Positions 1 through 7,628 of a stretch of 61,451 nt of DNA are shown one piece after another; within the stretch, counting starts at the first letter, position 1, and each line of letters opens with the position of its first letter. The notes beneath the pieces were generated by a model. It worked only from the letters and a program-made list of their open reading frames with translations, made no database searches and was not told the DNA's origin. The stretch is taken from positions 1 through 61,451 of the forward strand of contig CALXAH010000020.1 in the NCBI GenBank assembly GCA_944386225.1. The letters are read 5' to 3'. This stretch comes from an uncultured Gemmiger sp. (lineage in GTDB: Bacteria > Bacillota > Clostridia > Oscillospirales > Ruminococcaceae). Position numbers and translations under genes: made by a program.

Positions 1-7
1 CCCGATT

Positions 8-36
8 ATATTACCACTCCACCACCCGATTGTCAA
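8..36 (-). promoter_or_regulatory. Sigma-A type promoter reading out of the window to the left
   Basis: Read on the minus strand there is TTGACA (31-36), a 17-base spacer and TAATAT (8-13). It points away from the phospholipase-like gene, toward a gene beyond the left edge that cannot be seen here. Confidence 0.55.
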
Positions 37-45
37 CACCTTTTT

Positions 46-1005
46 TCATGTTTTTTCCTCTTTTTTTGCGGCGGGCAGTTCCGCGGCGTTTTGCGCTGCG
101 CTGGCCAGGTCTTCCAGCCCGGACAGGTAGCTGCGGGACCCCACTGCCCGGGCCAGCTGCTCGTCGGTGAGTTTGCCCTGCCAGTAGCCCCGGGCCGCCA
201 GGATATAGCCGGAGCCCACCCGGGCTCCCTGCTCCAGCAGCTGGAACACCGACGCCTGTACCGTTTCCCCGGTAAAGGGGTGCACCCAGGTATCGGGAAG
301 CGGGCGCTTGTCCCGGGGGCCGGTACCCTTGAGCCGGGCAGGGCTTACGTGGCCGGTGATTGCGCCCCGGCCGCCGAACAGCGGTTCCGCCAGCCAGAAC
401 ACCCCCCGCTTGATCCTGAAGCGGGAGTTGAACAGCCGCCGCACCCAATAGGTATGGTGGAAGGTATCCGCCAGCGCCTCCCGGCTGACCTCCATGCCGA
501 ACACCGCCCGGATCGCCCCCTGCAGCTGGGCGCCCACCTGGGCCAGCGGCGCCCCCACCAGATGGGGGCAGGCGTGGGCGGAGGGCACTGCGCCGCCCTT
601 GCCGTCCTCCTTATGCAGATAGCTGTCCAGGGCGATCTCAAAATACCCGTGCCCGCCCTTGCGACCGTACAGCTGCCCCTTTTCGGTGATCATCACCACA
701 TAGGGATGCACCGCGCAGTCGGCGGCATAATGGCAGAGAAAGCCCAGGGCGTAATCCCGCTGGGCGGGGGTCTTGGCCCGGCGCACCAGTTCCATCAGGA
801 ACGCGCCGGTGCACTCGTCGTGCATGCGGCCGCCCAGACCGGGCAGATCCACCATCCGGCGGCGAGCCGGTTTCCAGGCCTGGTAGCAGAACAGGATGTC
901 CGGCCCGTTGGCCCCGGCCTCAAAGGCCTTGGGAACCACCGGCACATAATCCGCCAGCACAGCAGCCTGGCGGGCGGTTCGGATATGGGTGTAGCCTTCC
1001 GGCAT
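46..1005 (-). CDS. Zinc-dependent phospholipase C-like protein
   Basis: A 319-residue protein resembling the Zn_dep_PLPC family. It starts MPEGYTHIRTAR and carries spaced histidines typical of such metal-binding helical proteins, notably FLCHYAADCAVHPYV near residue 105-120 and FHHTYWVRRLF near 190. An upstream in-frame start at 1134 would add 43 residues, but the start at 1005 is chosen because GAGGG lies just before it and because the promoter at 1069-1097 would fall inside the longer reading frame. No signal peptide is visible, so a secreted phospholipase is not supported and the real substrate is unknown. It stands alone, with its own promoter, and ends in a short Lys-rich tail. The family assignment rests on residue pattern only. 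Confidence 0.7.
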   Translation of the reverse strand: MPEGYTHIRTARQAAVLADYVPVVPKAFEAGANGPDILFCYQAWKPARRRMVDLPGLGGRMHDECTGAFLMELVRRAKTPAQRDYALGFLCHYAADCAVHPYVVMITEKGQLYGRKGGHGYFEIALDSYLHKEDGKGGAVPSAHACPHLVGAPLAQVGAQLQGAIRAVFGMEVSREALADTFHHTYWVRRLFNSRFRIKRGVFWLAEPLFGGRGAITGHVSPARLKGTGPRDKRPLPDTWVHPFTGETVQASVFQLLEQGARVGSGYILAARGYWQGKLTDEQLARAVGSRSYLSGLEDLASAAQNAAELPAAKKEEKT

Positions 1006-1068
1006 AAAAGTCCCTCGTTTCTTTATATAAGGTATAAAAGGGCATGGCGGCCCCGAAGCGTCCTTTTC

Positions 1069-1097
1069 ATTGTACACGAATCCGACGGATTTCTCAA
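1069..1097 (-). promoter_or_regulatory. Promoter of the phospholipase-like gene
   Basis: On the minus strand TTGAGA (1092-1097), 17 bases, then TACAAT (1069-1074), about 64 bases ahead of the start codon at 1005. Confidence 0.55.
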
Positions 1098-1106
1098 TGG
1101 AACCGC

Positions 1107-1130
1107 AAAAATCGCCCCGGCCAGGCCGGA
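1107..1130 (-). terminator. Terminator downstream of the PAP2 gene
   Basis: On the minus strand a GC-rich stem (CCGGCC/GGCCGG around a one-base loop, extendable) is followed within four bases by TTTTT. It lies 38 bases after the PAP2 stop and just before the promoter of the next gene. Confidence 0.5.
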
Positions 1131-1167
1131 GCAATCAACAAAACGTATACTTTACAAACTGTATTAT

Positions 1168-1683
1168 TCAAGGCAGACTCGGCAGCAGCACAAAGCAGCC
1201 CAGCCATCCCGTGCCGAACCCGAATACCAGCCCGGCCAGCACATCCCGCGGGAAATGCACCCCGGCCAGCACACGCACCGGGGCCAGCACCAGCGCCGCG
1301 GCGGTGAGCAGCAGCCCCAGCGGCGGGCAGACATACCAGAACGCCGCGGCGATCACCGAGGCGCTGAACACATGGCGGCTGGGGAAGGAGTCATTTTGTT
1401 TCCCCCGGTGCACCAGGGGTTCGTAGTCGGCCAGCTGGTAAGGCCGGGGGGCGTGAAAGGCCCGGCGCACCACCGTGCCCAGCACAAACACCACCGCCGG
1501 CACCAGCACAAACCGCACCAGGCGGGGATCCCGCTGTACCAGCAGCCAGACCGCCCCCAGCGGGTAGAGCAGATAGGCGGCATAGGGCAGCAGCCGGTTG
1601 AGCAGCCGCACCGCGGCGGCCAGCGCCGGACGCCGGCGCAGTGCGGCCATCAGGGCCGGGTAACGATCAGCCTTCATCGCCAT
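1168..1683 (-). CDS. PAP2-family membrane phosphatase
   Basis: A 171-residue membrane protein with the three signatures of the type 2 phosphatidic acid phosphatase superfamily: RRAFHAPRP (variant of KX6RP) near residue 77, SFPSRH near 98, and RVLAGVHFPRD (R-X5-H-X3-D) near 137. Hydrophobic stretches between the motifs fit five to six membrane segments. Such enzymes remove phosphate from lipid phosphates or undecaprenyl pyrophosphate at the outer membrane face; which substrate is used here cannot be told. It overlaps the end of the upstream acetyltransferase gene by 17 bases, so the two are probably translated from one mRNA. All catalytic residues appear present. Confidence 0.85.
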   Translation of the reverse strand: MAMKADRYPALMAALRRRPALAAAVRLLNRLLPYAAYLLYPLGAVWLLVQRDPRLVRFVLVPAVVFVLGTVVRRAFHAPRPYQLADYEPLVHRGKQNDSFPSRHVFSASVIAAAFWYVCPPLGLLLTAAALVLAPVRVLAGVHFPRDVLAGLVFGFGTGWLGCFVLLPSLP

Positions 1684-2176
1684 CCTCCGTCAGGTCTTTG
1701 TAGTGGGGAATGATGTCCAGCCAGCGGCCGTCTTTGGCATGGAACCCGCCGGGTATTATTCCTAATTGTATAAATCCAAGCTTTTTATACAAAACCAGGG
1801 CCGGGGCGTTGGTGGCCACCACCGCGTTGAACTGCATGATGCGGAATCCCATCTGCCGGGCCGTGGCCAGACAATGGGACACCAGCGCTTCCCCCGCTTT
1901 CATGCCCCGGGCGTCGGCGTCCACAGCGTAGCTGGCGTTGGCGATGTGGCCGCAGCGTCCCACGTTGTTGGGATGCAGGATATACAGCCCCCGTACCCGG
2001 CCGTTCTTGTCCTGGGCCACCCCGGTAAAGGACTGGGCCGCAAAAAATGCCCGGCCTTCCTCCTCGGTCAGCGGGTCGGTCTGGGGAAAGGCCACGCCGT
2101 CCTCCACCACCCGGTTCCAGATCCGGCACAGATCCGCCAGATCCTCTTGCCGCCATTCTTCAATCGTCCACTGCAC
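1667..2176 (-). CDS. GNAT-family N-acetyltransferase
   Basis: A 169-residue protein with a single GNAT fold. The acetyl-CoA binding loop is seen as VDADARGMKAGEAL near residue 97-110, followed by the classic beta-bulge and motif B segment VVATNAPALVLYKKLGF near 131-147. The acceptor is unknown; small-molecule and antibiotic acetyltransferases share this scaffold. It is first gene of a two-gene unit with the PAP2 phosphatase and has its own promoter (2210-2238), divergent from the LacI operon. The cre-like palindrome at 2256-2269 sits just upstream of its -35 box, so the same regulator could act on both directions. Confidence 0.85.
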   Translation of the reverse strand: MQWTIEEWRQEDLADLCRIWNRVVEDGVAFPQTDPLTEEEGRAFFAAQSFTGVAQDKNGRVRGLYILHPNNVGRCGHIANASYAVDADARGMKAGEALVSHCLATARQMGFRIMQFNAVVATNAPALVLYKKLGFIQLGIIPGGFHAKDGRWLDIIPHYKDLTEDGDEG

Positions 2177-2209
2177 CGCACAGCCCCACCTTTTTCTTTA
2201 TTGTATTGC

Positions 2210-2238
2210 ATTATACCATCCAACACGGGCCCTGCCAA
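2210..2238 (-). promoter_or_regulatory. Promoter of the GNAT-PAP2 unit
   Basis: Minus strand TTGGCA (2233-2238), 17 bases, perfect TATAAT (2210-2215), 34 bases before the GNAT start codon. Confidence 0.7.
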
Positions 2239-2255
2239 GTTTTACACTTCAAAAC

Positions 2256-2269
2256 TGAAAACGTTTTCA
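2256..2269. promoter_or_regulatory. LacI/CcpA-type operator (cre-like palindrome)
   Basis: TGAAAACGTTTTCA is a perfect 14-base palindrome with the central CG step typical of LacI-family operators, and it fits the catabolite-responsive element consensus. It lies between two divergent promoters, 17 bases upstream of the -35 box of the lacI-family gene at 2383 and 17 bases upstream of the GNAT -35 box. Likely bound by the neighbouring regulator (autoregulation) or by CcpA; sequence alone cannot choose. Confidence 0.75.
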
Positions 2270-2292
2270 TTAACAAAAACCCGAAATAGCCA

Positions 2293-2322
2293 TTGACAAT
2301 GCTATTAATACAGGGGTAAACT
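2293..2322 (+). promoter_or_regulatory. Promoter of the LacI-DUF3604-TetR operon
   Basis: TTGACA (2293-2298), 18 bases, TAAACT (2317-2322). Start of transcription would fall near 2330, which argues against the upstream ATG at 2347 (no ribosome binding site) and for the start at 2383. Confidence 0.65.
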
Positions 2323-2382
2323 GGGTCTATACGGCATCCGGTAACTGTGAGAACGGTTTCACTTTTTGCGGAGGTGCTGCAG

Positions 2383-3381
2383 ATGACGCAGGAAAATCGA
2401 AAAGTCACCATCCGGGAGGTAGCCCAGCTGGCGGAGGTATCGGTCAGTTCGGTAAGCCGCTATCTGTCCGACCCGAACAGCGTGCGGGCCTATGCGGCCT
2501 ACCGGATCCGGGATGCAATCCAGCAGCTGGGATACGAGCCCAACACCTTTGCCCGGGGATTGCGGCAGGGCCGGGGCCGCACGGTGGGCATGGTGGTACC
2601 GGATCTGGAATTCTTCTACGCCAAGGCTTGCCGGGCGGTGGGCGATTATTTTTACGAACGGGGCTATGCGGTGTTTGTCTGCTCCAGCGACGGCGACCCG
2701 GCCAAGGAGCAGTTCTGCGTGCGTCAGCTGCAGAACCAGCGTGTGGCCGGGCTGATCGTGAGCAGCAGCGGGCTGAACCCGGTATTTCTGGAGCAGCAGG
2801 CCCGGCAGGGCGTGCCGCTGGTGCTGCTGGACGGGGAAAGCCTGTCCCCCTGCGACCTGGTGTGCGCCGATTACGAACAGGCCGCCCGGCGGCTGACCGC
2901 CCGTCTGCTGGCCACCGGCGCGCCGGCGGGGCTGCATCTGCTGCTGGGGGAGGAAGCCGCCGCCCGTACCCAGCAGTGCGAAGCGGGGGTGCGGGCTGCC
3001 CTGGCCGGGGCGGCCAGCCCGGCGGTGTATCCCCATTACGGCTGCCGGCGGGAAGGCCGCCTGCCCGCGGCCATGGAGCAGATCGCCCGGGACGCGGCCG
3101 GCGGCCGCACCGGCGTGATGGCCTTTGAGCCGGAATTTCTGGAACAGACGGTGATCCAGCTGAACCGGCGGGACACCGCGCTGATGAGCCGGGTGGCGCT
3201 GACCGGCATGGCCATGCCCAACACCTGCAACAAGCTGGGTATCGACCTGGATTGTCTGGTGCAGGACGCCGCCTGGGCCGGGGTAACGGCGGCGCAGGCG
3301 CTGTACCATCGCATAACCGAACAGCAAACGCAGGAACCGCCCCGCATCTATCCGGTGCCGGTGCGGGCCAGCTGGGAATAA
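2383..3381 (+). CDS. LacI-family transcriptional regulator
   Basis: A 332-residue regulator. The N-terminal helix-turn-helix is clear (VTIREVAQLAEVSVSSVSRY, residues 8-27), followed by the hinge-helix region and a periplasmic-binding-protein-like sensor domain from about residue 60 (RTVGMVVPDLEFFYAK). The start is set by GGAGGTG seven bases upstream. A clear operator of its own class lies 114 bases ahead of it, so autoregulation is likely. The next gene, a metal-dependent PHP-type hydrolase, begins 28 bases downstream and is the probable target, which would make the inducer a substrate or product of that enzyme. The effector, probably a sugar-like molecule, is unknown. Confidence 0.9.
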   Translation: MTQENRKVTIREVAQLAEVSVSSVSRYLSDPNSVRAYAAYRIRDAIQQLGYEPNTFARGLRQGRGRTVGMVVPDLEFFYAKACRAVGDYFYERGYAVFVCSSDGDPAKEQFCVRQLQNQRVAGLIVSSSGLNPVFLEQQARQGVPLVLLDGESLSPCDLVCADYEQAARRLTARLLATGAPAGLHLLLGEEAAARTQQCEAGVRAALAGAASPAVYPHYGCRREGRLPAAMEQIARDAAGGRTGVMAFEPEFLEQTVIQLNRRDTALMSRVALTGMAMPNTCNKLGIDLDCLVQDAAWAGVTAAQALYHRITEQQTQEPPRIYPVPVRASWE

Positions 3382-3409
3382 CGAACCGTATTTCTGAAAG
3401 GAGCGCATT

Positions 3410-4936
3410 ATGTCCTACAAAAAGCTTTGGACCGATCTGCACGCCAACATCCACCACAACCAGATGGGGGATCTGGACGCCTGGATCGGGCAGGCCCGTC
3501 AGGTGCTGGATTTCTGGCCGGTGGCCTACTATCCCCTGTACATGCGCCGCAACGCGGCGGGCGCGCCGCTGGAAGATCTGTACCCGGAGGAGGCCATCCA
3601 GGCCGACTGGGAACAGCTGCGCGCCGCGGTAAAGCGGGTAAGCGAGGACGGCTGGCCCATGTTCATGGGCTATGAGTGGCAGGGCAACGGCAGCGACGGG
3701 GATCACAACGTGTTTTTCCTGCACAACGACGCGCCGATGCTGCATCCGATGCTCTACACCCAGCTGCGGGATGCCTACAAGGGCACCGAAGCCATTGCGA
3801 TCCCCCATCATGTAGCCTACCAGCTGGGAAGCCGGGGCAAGAACTGGGCCACACACGACGAGCGGTTCAGCCCCTTTGCGGAGATCTATTCCAGCCACGG
3901 CTGCAGCGAGAACGACACCGGCCCCTTTGATATGGAGCGGCATCCCCACATGGGCCCGCGCACCGGCGAGACCTGCTACGAGCGGGGGCTGGAGCAGGGC
4001 TGGCGGGTAGGCTGCATCGCCAGCGGCGACAACCACAACCTGCCGGGGGTCTGCGTGCACGGCACCATGTGCGTGCTGGCGGAGGATTCCACCAAGGAAG
4101 CCATCTGGGAAGGCCTGCGGGCCGGGCGGGTGTACGGGGTAAGCCGCACCCGCATGGATATTGATTTCACGGTGAACGGCGCGCCCATGGGCAGCACGGT
4201 GGCCCCGGGTGAGGGACAGATGGAGATCGCCGTCACCGCCGCCGACGCCATCGACCGGGTAGAGGTACTGCGCAACAATGTGCTGCACGAGATGCTGGTG
4301 CATTCCGGCAGCTGGGAGCGTCAGCCGCTGCCGGAGCGGTTCCGGTTCAAGTTCGCGCTGGAGTTCGGCTGGGGGCCGAACCCCCGGTTCTATCCGGATC
4401 AGCTGTCCAAGCACTGGGTGGGCAGCCTGCAGGTGCCGGGCCGGCTGGTAAGCGTGGAAAAATGCTGGAATAACTATGGGCAGAAGTTGTATAATCAAAC
4501 CAAGACCGGCTGCGAGTTTGAGCTGACCACCTCCATGCGGGGGGATGGCGACCACTGGATGGGCGCCAGCGGCGCGCGCACCGAGGGCTTTGTCTTTGAG
4601 GCAGAGGGCAGCCTGAACGACCTGCTGACCCTGACGGTGGACGGCAAGGAATACATCCTGCCGGTAAGCGAGCTGCTGTATACCGGCAAGATCCACGCCC
4701 AGTACGACGAGAGTGTGCAGCTGGCCGAGAGCACCTTCGGGGATGTGGCCCATTATCGGGACGACCTGTTCTGGCACAACGCCTACAAGATGCGGCAGCG
4801 GCAGGCGGTGCCCGAGACCGCCTATACCCTGCGCCGCAGCCTGACGGTACCGATGGAACCCGGCGACAACTACCGGCTGCGGGTCTGGCTTCGCAACGGG
4901 GACTGTGCCTGGGTCAGCCCGATCTTCTGCCGCTAA
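3410..4936 (+). CDS. DUF3604 / PHP-domain metal-dependent hydrolase
   Basis: A 508-residue soluble protein of the DUF3604 group, related to the PHP phosphoesterase superfamily. Metal-ligand motifs run along the chain: DLHANIH at residues 9-15, GYEW with E88, IPHH at 131-134, EIYSSHG around 158-164 and SGDNH at 205-209. The C-terminal 250 residues are beta-rich and contain a DUF3604-like immunoglobulin-type region. No signal peptide is visible. Family members have been proposed to act on phosphate or sulfate esters but few are characterised. It lies between a LacI and a TetR regulator in one operon, with AAAGGAGCG before the start. That context suggests a catabolic enzyme for an inducer-sensed compound; this is inference. 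Confidence 0.8.
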   Translation: MSYKKLWTDLHANIHHNQMGDLDAWIGQARQVLDFWPVAYYPLYMRRNAAGAPLEDLYPEEAIQADWEQLRAAVKRVSEDGWPMFMGYEWQGNGSDGDHNVFFLHNDAPMLHPMLYTQLRDAYKGTEAIAIPHHVAYQLGSRGKNWATHDERFSPFAEIYSSHGCSENDTGPFDMERHPHMGPRTGETCYERGLEQGWRVGCIASGDNHNLPGVCVHGTMCVLAEDSTKEAIWEGLRAGRVYGVSRTRMDIDFTVNGAPMGSTVAPGEGQMEIAVTAADAIDRVEVLRNNVLHEMLVHSGSWERQPLPERFRFKFALEFGWGPNPRFYPDQLSKHWVGSLQVPGRLVSVEKCWNNYGQKLYNQTKTGCEFELTTSMRGDGDHWMGASGARTEGFVFEAEGSLNDLLTLTVDGKEYILPVSELLYTGKIHAQYDESVQLAESTFGDVAHYRDDLFWHNAYKMRQRQAVPETAYTLRRSLTVPMEPGDNYRLRVWLRNGDCAWVSPIFCR

Positions 4937-4962
4937 TACACATAAATCATAAGGAGATTGAA

Positions 4963-5550
4963 ATGGCAAACGCAACCATGACCCGGCGGGCGATCGCGGC
5001 GGGCCTCAAGGAACTGATGGAGACCCGGTCGTTTGCAAGCCTGTCGGTGGGCGACATCGCCCGCCAGTGCGGGGTAAGCCGCAACACATTTTACTATCAT
5101 TTTCGGGACAAGTACGACCTGATCAGCTGGGTATTCCACACCGAGATCACCCCCATTGTGGACGACCCCACCGACCGGGGCGACTGGGCCCAGGGTCTGC
5201 TGGCGCTGTGCAGCTACATGCAGGCCAACAAGAAATTCTATCTGAACGTGCTGCAGTTCCACGGGCAGAACAGCTTCAGCGACTGCCTGATGGAGTTTTA
5301 CCAGCAGCGTATTGCCCGGGTGATCTGCGGCCAGACCACCGACGACGCCAGCGCCAGTGCCCGGCTGATTGCCCGGTTCTACGCCCACGCGCTGGTGGGT
5401 GTGCTGCTGGACTGGGCCTCCGCCGGGATGCAGCAGGACCCGCGTCCCTTTGTCAAGATGCTGGATGAACTGCTCAGCGGCCGGGCCACCGCCCTGGAGC
5501 TGTCCGCCCGGCCCTTCCCCGAAGGGGAAAGTACCGGCACCCTATGCTGA
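4963..5550 (+). CDS. TetR/AcrR-family regulator (DhaS-like)
   Basis: A 195-residue TetR-family protein. The helix-turn-helix lies at about residues 27-47 (VGDIARQCGVSRNTFYYHFR) and is followed by the conserved DKYDLISWVF element common in DhaS-like regulators. The C-terminal ligand domain has the FYAHALVGVLLDWASAGM helix seen in that subgroup. It starts 26 bases after the DUF3604 gene behind AAGGAGA and ends just before a strong terminator, so it is the last gene of a three-gene operon. Two regulators of different families flanking one enzyme is unusual; TetR may control something elsewhere. Confidence 0.85.
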   Translation: MANATMTRRAIAAGLKELMETRSFASLSVGDIARQCGVSRNTFYYHFRDKYDLISWVFHTEITPIVDDPTDRGDWAQGLLALCSYMQANKKFYLNVLQFHGQNSFSDCLMEFYQQRIARVICGQTTDDASASARLIARFYAHALVGVLLDWASAGMQQDPRPFVKMLDELLSGRATALELSARPFPEGESTGTLC

Positions 5551-5553
5551 GCC

Positions 5554-5589
5554 AAAAACCGGATGGAACGCTTGTTTCGTCCGGTTTTT
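5554..5589 (+). terminator. Intrinsic terminator after the TetR gene
   Basis: A 10-base-pair stem AAAAACCGGA / TCCGGTTTTT with a 16-base loop lies three bases after the TetR stop. The symmetric A and T flanks could allow it to act in both directions. Confidence 0.8.
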
Positions 5590-5689
5590 GTGCATATGCC
5601 CCATTTTGTCCCTTGTTTTCTTCCCGGGTTACAGGTGTATAGTAAAAGGCGTATATACAGAAAAACAACCCGGAAAGGAAGGGTGCTTC

Positions 5690-6556
5690 ATGCGCATCGC
5701 CATCATGACCGATACCAACAGCGGGATGACCGCCGACGAAGCCGGGCGGCTGGGTGTAGCCCTGCTGCCGATGCCGTTCACCATCGACGGGGAGGCATTT
5801 CTGGAAGGGCGGAACCTGACGGCGGCGCAGTTTTACGAGGCGCTGAAGAACGGGGCGAAGGTGGCCACCTCCCAGCCGTCCCCGGCGGATACGCTGGCCA
5901 TGTGGGATGAGCTGCTGCAGACGAATGACGCGGTGGTGTACCTGCCGATGAGCTCGGGGCTTTCGGGCACCTGCGCCACGGCGCAGATGCTGGCGACGGA
6001 GGAACCCTATGCCGGCCGGGTGGAGGTTGTGGACAACGGCCGGATCTCGGCCACGCTGCGGCAGGCGGTGCTGGACGCGCTGGCGCTGCGGCAGCTGGGG
6101 CTGGACGCCCGGACGATCCGGGACGCGCTGGAGCGCACCGGCCCCCAGAGCCAGATCTATCTGGCGGTGGATACGCTGAAATATCTGCGGCAGGGCGGCC
6201 GGATCACTCCGGCGGCGGCGCTGCTGGGCAGCGCGCTGAACCTGAAGCCCATCCTGCAGCTGGCAAACGGCAAGCTGGACGCCTATAAAAAGGTGCGGGG
6301 CAGCGCGGCGGCGCAGACCGCGCTGCTGGAAGCGCTGCGGCAGGCCATCGACGCCCTGCCCGGGGACGGCCCGCTGCGGCTGATGACCGCCTATTCCGGC
6401 GACGAGGAACTGGGCAAAGCCTGGAACCGCAAGGTGCAGCAGGCGTTCCCCGGCGCAAAGGTCTACGGCGCGCCCCTGCCGCTGAGCATCGCCTGCCATA
6501 CCGGCCCCGGCGCTTTGGGCGTAGCCTGCGCCCGCGCCGCCGTGGAGGAGGCGTAA
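5690..6556 (+). CDS. DegV-family fatty-acid-binding protein
   Basis: A 288-residue DegV protein. These proteins bind a fatty acid in a cleft and, in Firmicutes, can present it to the FakA kinase for incorporation into phospholipid. Visible signatures are MRIAIMTDTNSGMTADEA at the start, MSSGLSGTCATA near residue 84-95, LKYLRQGGRI near 163 and the C-terminal CHTGPGALGVA. The start at 5690 follows AAAGGAAGG; the longer open frame reaching back into the TetR gene has no support. A TATAGT box (5638-5643) lies 46 bases upstream but its -35 is weak. No FakA gene is in the window, so the partner is elsewhere. Confidence 0.9.
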   Translation: MRIAIMTDTNSGMTADEAGRLGVALLPMPFTIDGEAFLEGRNLTAAQFYEALKNGAKVATSQPSPADTLAMWDELLQTNDAVVYLPMSSGLSGTCATAQMLATEEPYAGRVEVVDNGRISATLRQAVLDALALRQLGLDARTIRDALERTGPQSQIYLAVDTLKYLRQGGRITPAAALLGSALNLKPILQLANGKLDAYKKVRGSAAAQTALLEALRQAIDALPGDGPLRLMTAYSGDEELGKAWNRKVQQAFPGAKVYGAPLPLSIACHTGPGALGVACARAAVEEA

Positions 6557-6566
6557 GGGGGCCGAT

Positions 6567-6853
6567 CTGGGGGGACAACGTCCCCCCAGACCCCGGAAAT
6601 CGAGGGCCGAATACTCGGCCCTCAGGAAAAAATAAAAAAGCAAGGCCCGCGCTGACATTTTTGGTCAACGCGGGCCTTATTCTGTATTAAATTTTCCTAT
6701 GGCCGGAGTATTCCGGCCATGTGTTCCGGGGGGCCGGGTCTGCGAAGCAGCCAAAGCCCCGGTGGGGCTTTGGACCGGCAGTGCGGCCGGCGCAGCCGGG
6801 CGGGCGCATCGTTGTTGCGCCCGCAGCGCCGGGGGGATAGGTTCTATCCCCCC
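6567..6853 (-). repeat. Composite multi-hairpin repeat element, copy A
   Basis: This 306-base convergent junction holds no gene but a string of perfect hairpins. In plus coordinates: CTGGGGGGA/TCCCCCCAG (6567-6589), GAGGGCCGA/TCGGCCCTC with loop ATAC (6602-6623), the central terminator stem (6642-6678), ATGGCCGGA/TCCGGCCAT with loop GTAT (6699-6720), then two extra hairpins (6751-6773 and 6801-6823) and an outer GGGGGGATA/TATCCCCCC (6831-6853). The same order of stems occurs at copies B and C. In the element orientation it points with the minus strand. The two extra hairpins are private to this copy and look like an insertion of about 110 bases. Confidence 0.85.
6636..6678 (-). terminator. 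Terminator of the flavodoxin-like gene inside repeat copy A
   Basis: The stem AAGGCCCGCGCTGAC (6642-6656) pairs with 6664-6678 with one mismatch; on the minus strand it is followed by a T-rich tract. It terminates the reductase gene at 6863. Confidence 0.8.
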
Positions 6854-6862
6854 ATATCAGCC

Positions 6863-7483
6863 TCACCGGATAAAGTTCGTGCGCACCTTTTCCTCGTTTT
6901 CGGGCAGGGGCACACCGGCGGCCTTGCCGGCCTGGATACAGCGCAGCATCCAGGCCATGTTGCGGGCCAGCTGGCGCATGACCTGCAGGCCCTCCGCGTC
7001 CTGCCGTACCTGGTCGGGGGTGTTGCCGTGCACCATGTTCCAGTACTGGCTGGACACCACCGGCATCTGGTTGATGGTAAAATACTTGTTCAGCTGATCC
7101 AGCGCGGCGGTGGTACCGGCGCGGCGGGCGCTGACCACAGCCGCCGCGGGCTTGTACCGCAGCGACGCGCTGCCCGCGTAGAACAGCCGGTCCAGGAACC
7201 CGGTCACGCTGCCGGACGCCGCCGCGTAATGCACCGGCGATCCCACAATGAACCCGTCCGCATCCGCCAGCAGTTCCAGCGCCTCGTTCACCTTGTCCTT
7301 CTGTACGCAGCGGCCGGTCTTGGCGCAGCCGCCGCAGCCCAGGCATCCGCCCTGGGGCGCGGGCCCGATCCAGAACTCGGTGCTGTCCACCCCCTGTCTG
7401 CCCAGTTCGGCCGCGATCTCGGCCAGCGCCGTATGGGTGCAGCCCTCCCGGTGGGGGCTGCCGTTGATCAGCAATACCTTCAT
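6863..7483 (-). CDS. Flavodoxin-fold NAD(P)H-dependent FMN reductase / iron-sulfur flavoprotein-like
   Basis: A 206-residue protein of the NADPH-dependent FMN reductase group. The FMN phosphate loop is LINGSPHREGCTHTAL at the start, followed by a cysteine cluster GGCLGCGGCAKTGRC near residue 46-60 (as in flavoproteins with CxxCxxC segments) and the flavin-binding turn GSPVHYAAASGSVTGFLDR near 86-104. It probably reduces quinones, nitro compounds or protein disulfides. Two in-frame ATGs exist; the one at 7483 is preferred because it is nine bases from AAGGAG, while that at 7489 is only three bases away. Promoter with an extended -10 lies at 7507-7515. Confidence 0.85.
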   Translation of the reverse strand: MKVLLINGSPHREGCTHTALAEIAAELGRQGVDSTEFWIGPAPQGGCLGCGGCAKTGRCVQKDKVNEALELLADADGFIVGSPVHYAAASGSVTGFLDRLFYAGSASLRYKPAAAVVSARRAGTTAALDQLNKYFTINQMPVVSSQYWNMVHGNTPDQVRQDAEGLQVMRQLARNMAWMLRCIQAGKAAGVPLPENEEKVRTNFIR

Positions 7484-7506
7484 ATGCATCCACTCCTTTT
7501 CCTTCT

Positions 7507-7515
7507 ATTGTACCA
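7507..7515 (-). promoter_or_regulatory. Extended -10 promoter of the reductase gene
   Basis: On the minus strand TGGTACAAT, a TGn plus TACAAT extended -10 element, 24 bases ahead of the chosen start. No good -35 box is visible. Confidence 0.45.
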
Positions 7516-7530
7516 CACCGTGCAACCCTC

Positions 7531-7559
7531 TTGCTTTTTTATGCCGAAACGGCTACACT
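7531..7559 (+). promoter_or_regulatory. Promoter of the MATE exporter gene
   Basis: TTGCTT (7531-7536), 17 bases, TACACT (7554-7559). Two small hairpins follow in the leader (7553-7568 and 7574-7588). Confidence 0.6.
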
Positions 7560-7628
7560 CATGTGTAGTGGGGGTTTGCGCGGCAAACGCCCGTTTCCAT
7601 TCTATGAGAAAGCGGAGGTCGTTCATCC

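Noticed and set aside
2347-2382. Earlier start for the LacI regulator
   Set aside because: It lacks a ribosome binding site, while GGAGGTG stands at the right distance from 2383.
6751-6823. Two extra hairpins in repeat copy A as a separate RNA gene
   Set aside because: No promoter or conserved motif; best seen as an insertion in the composite element.
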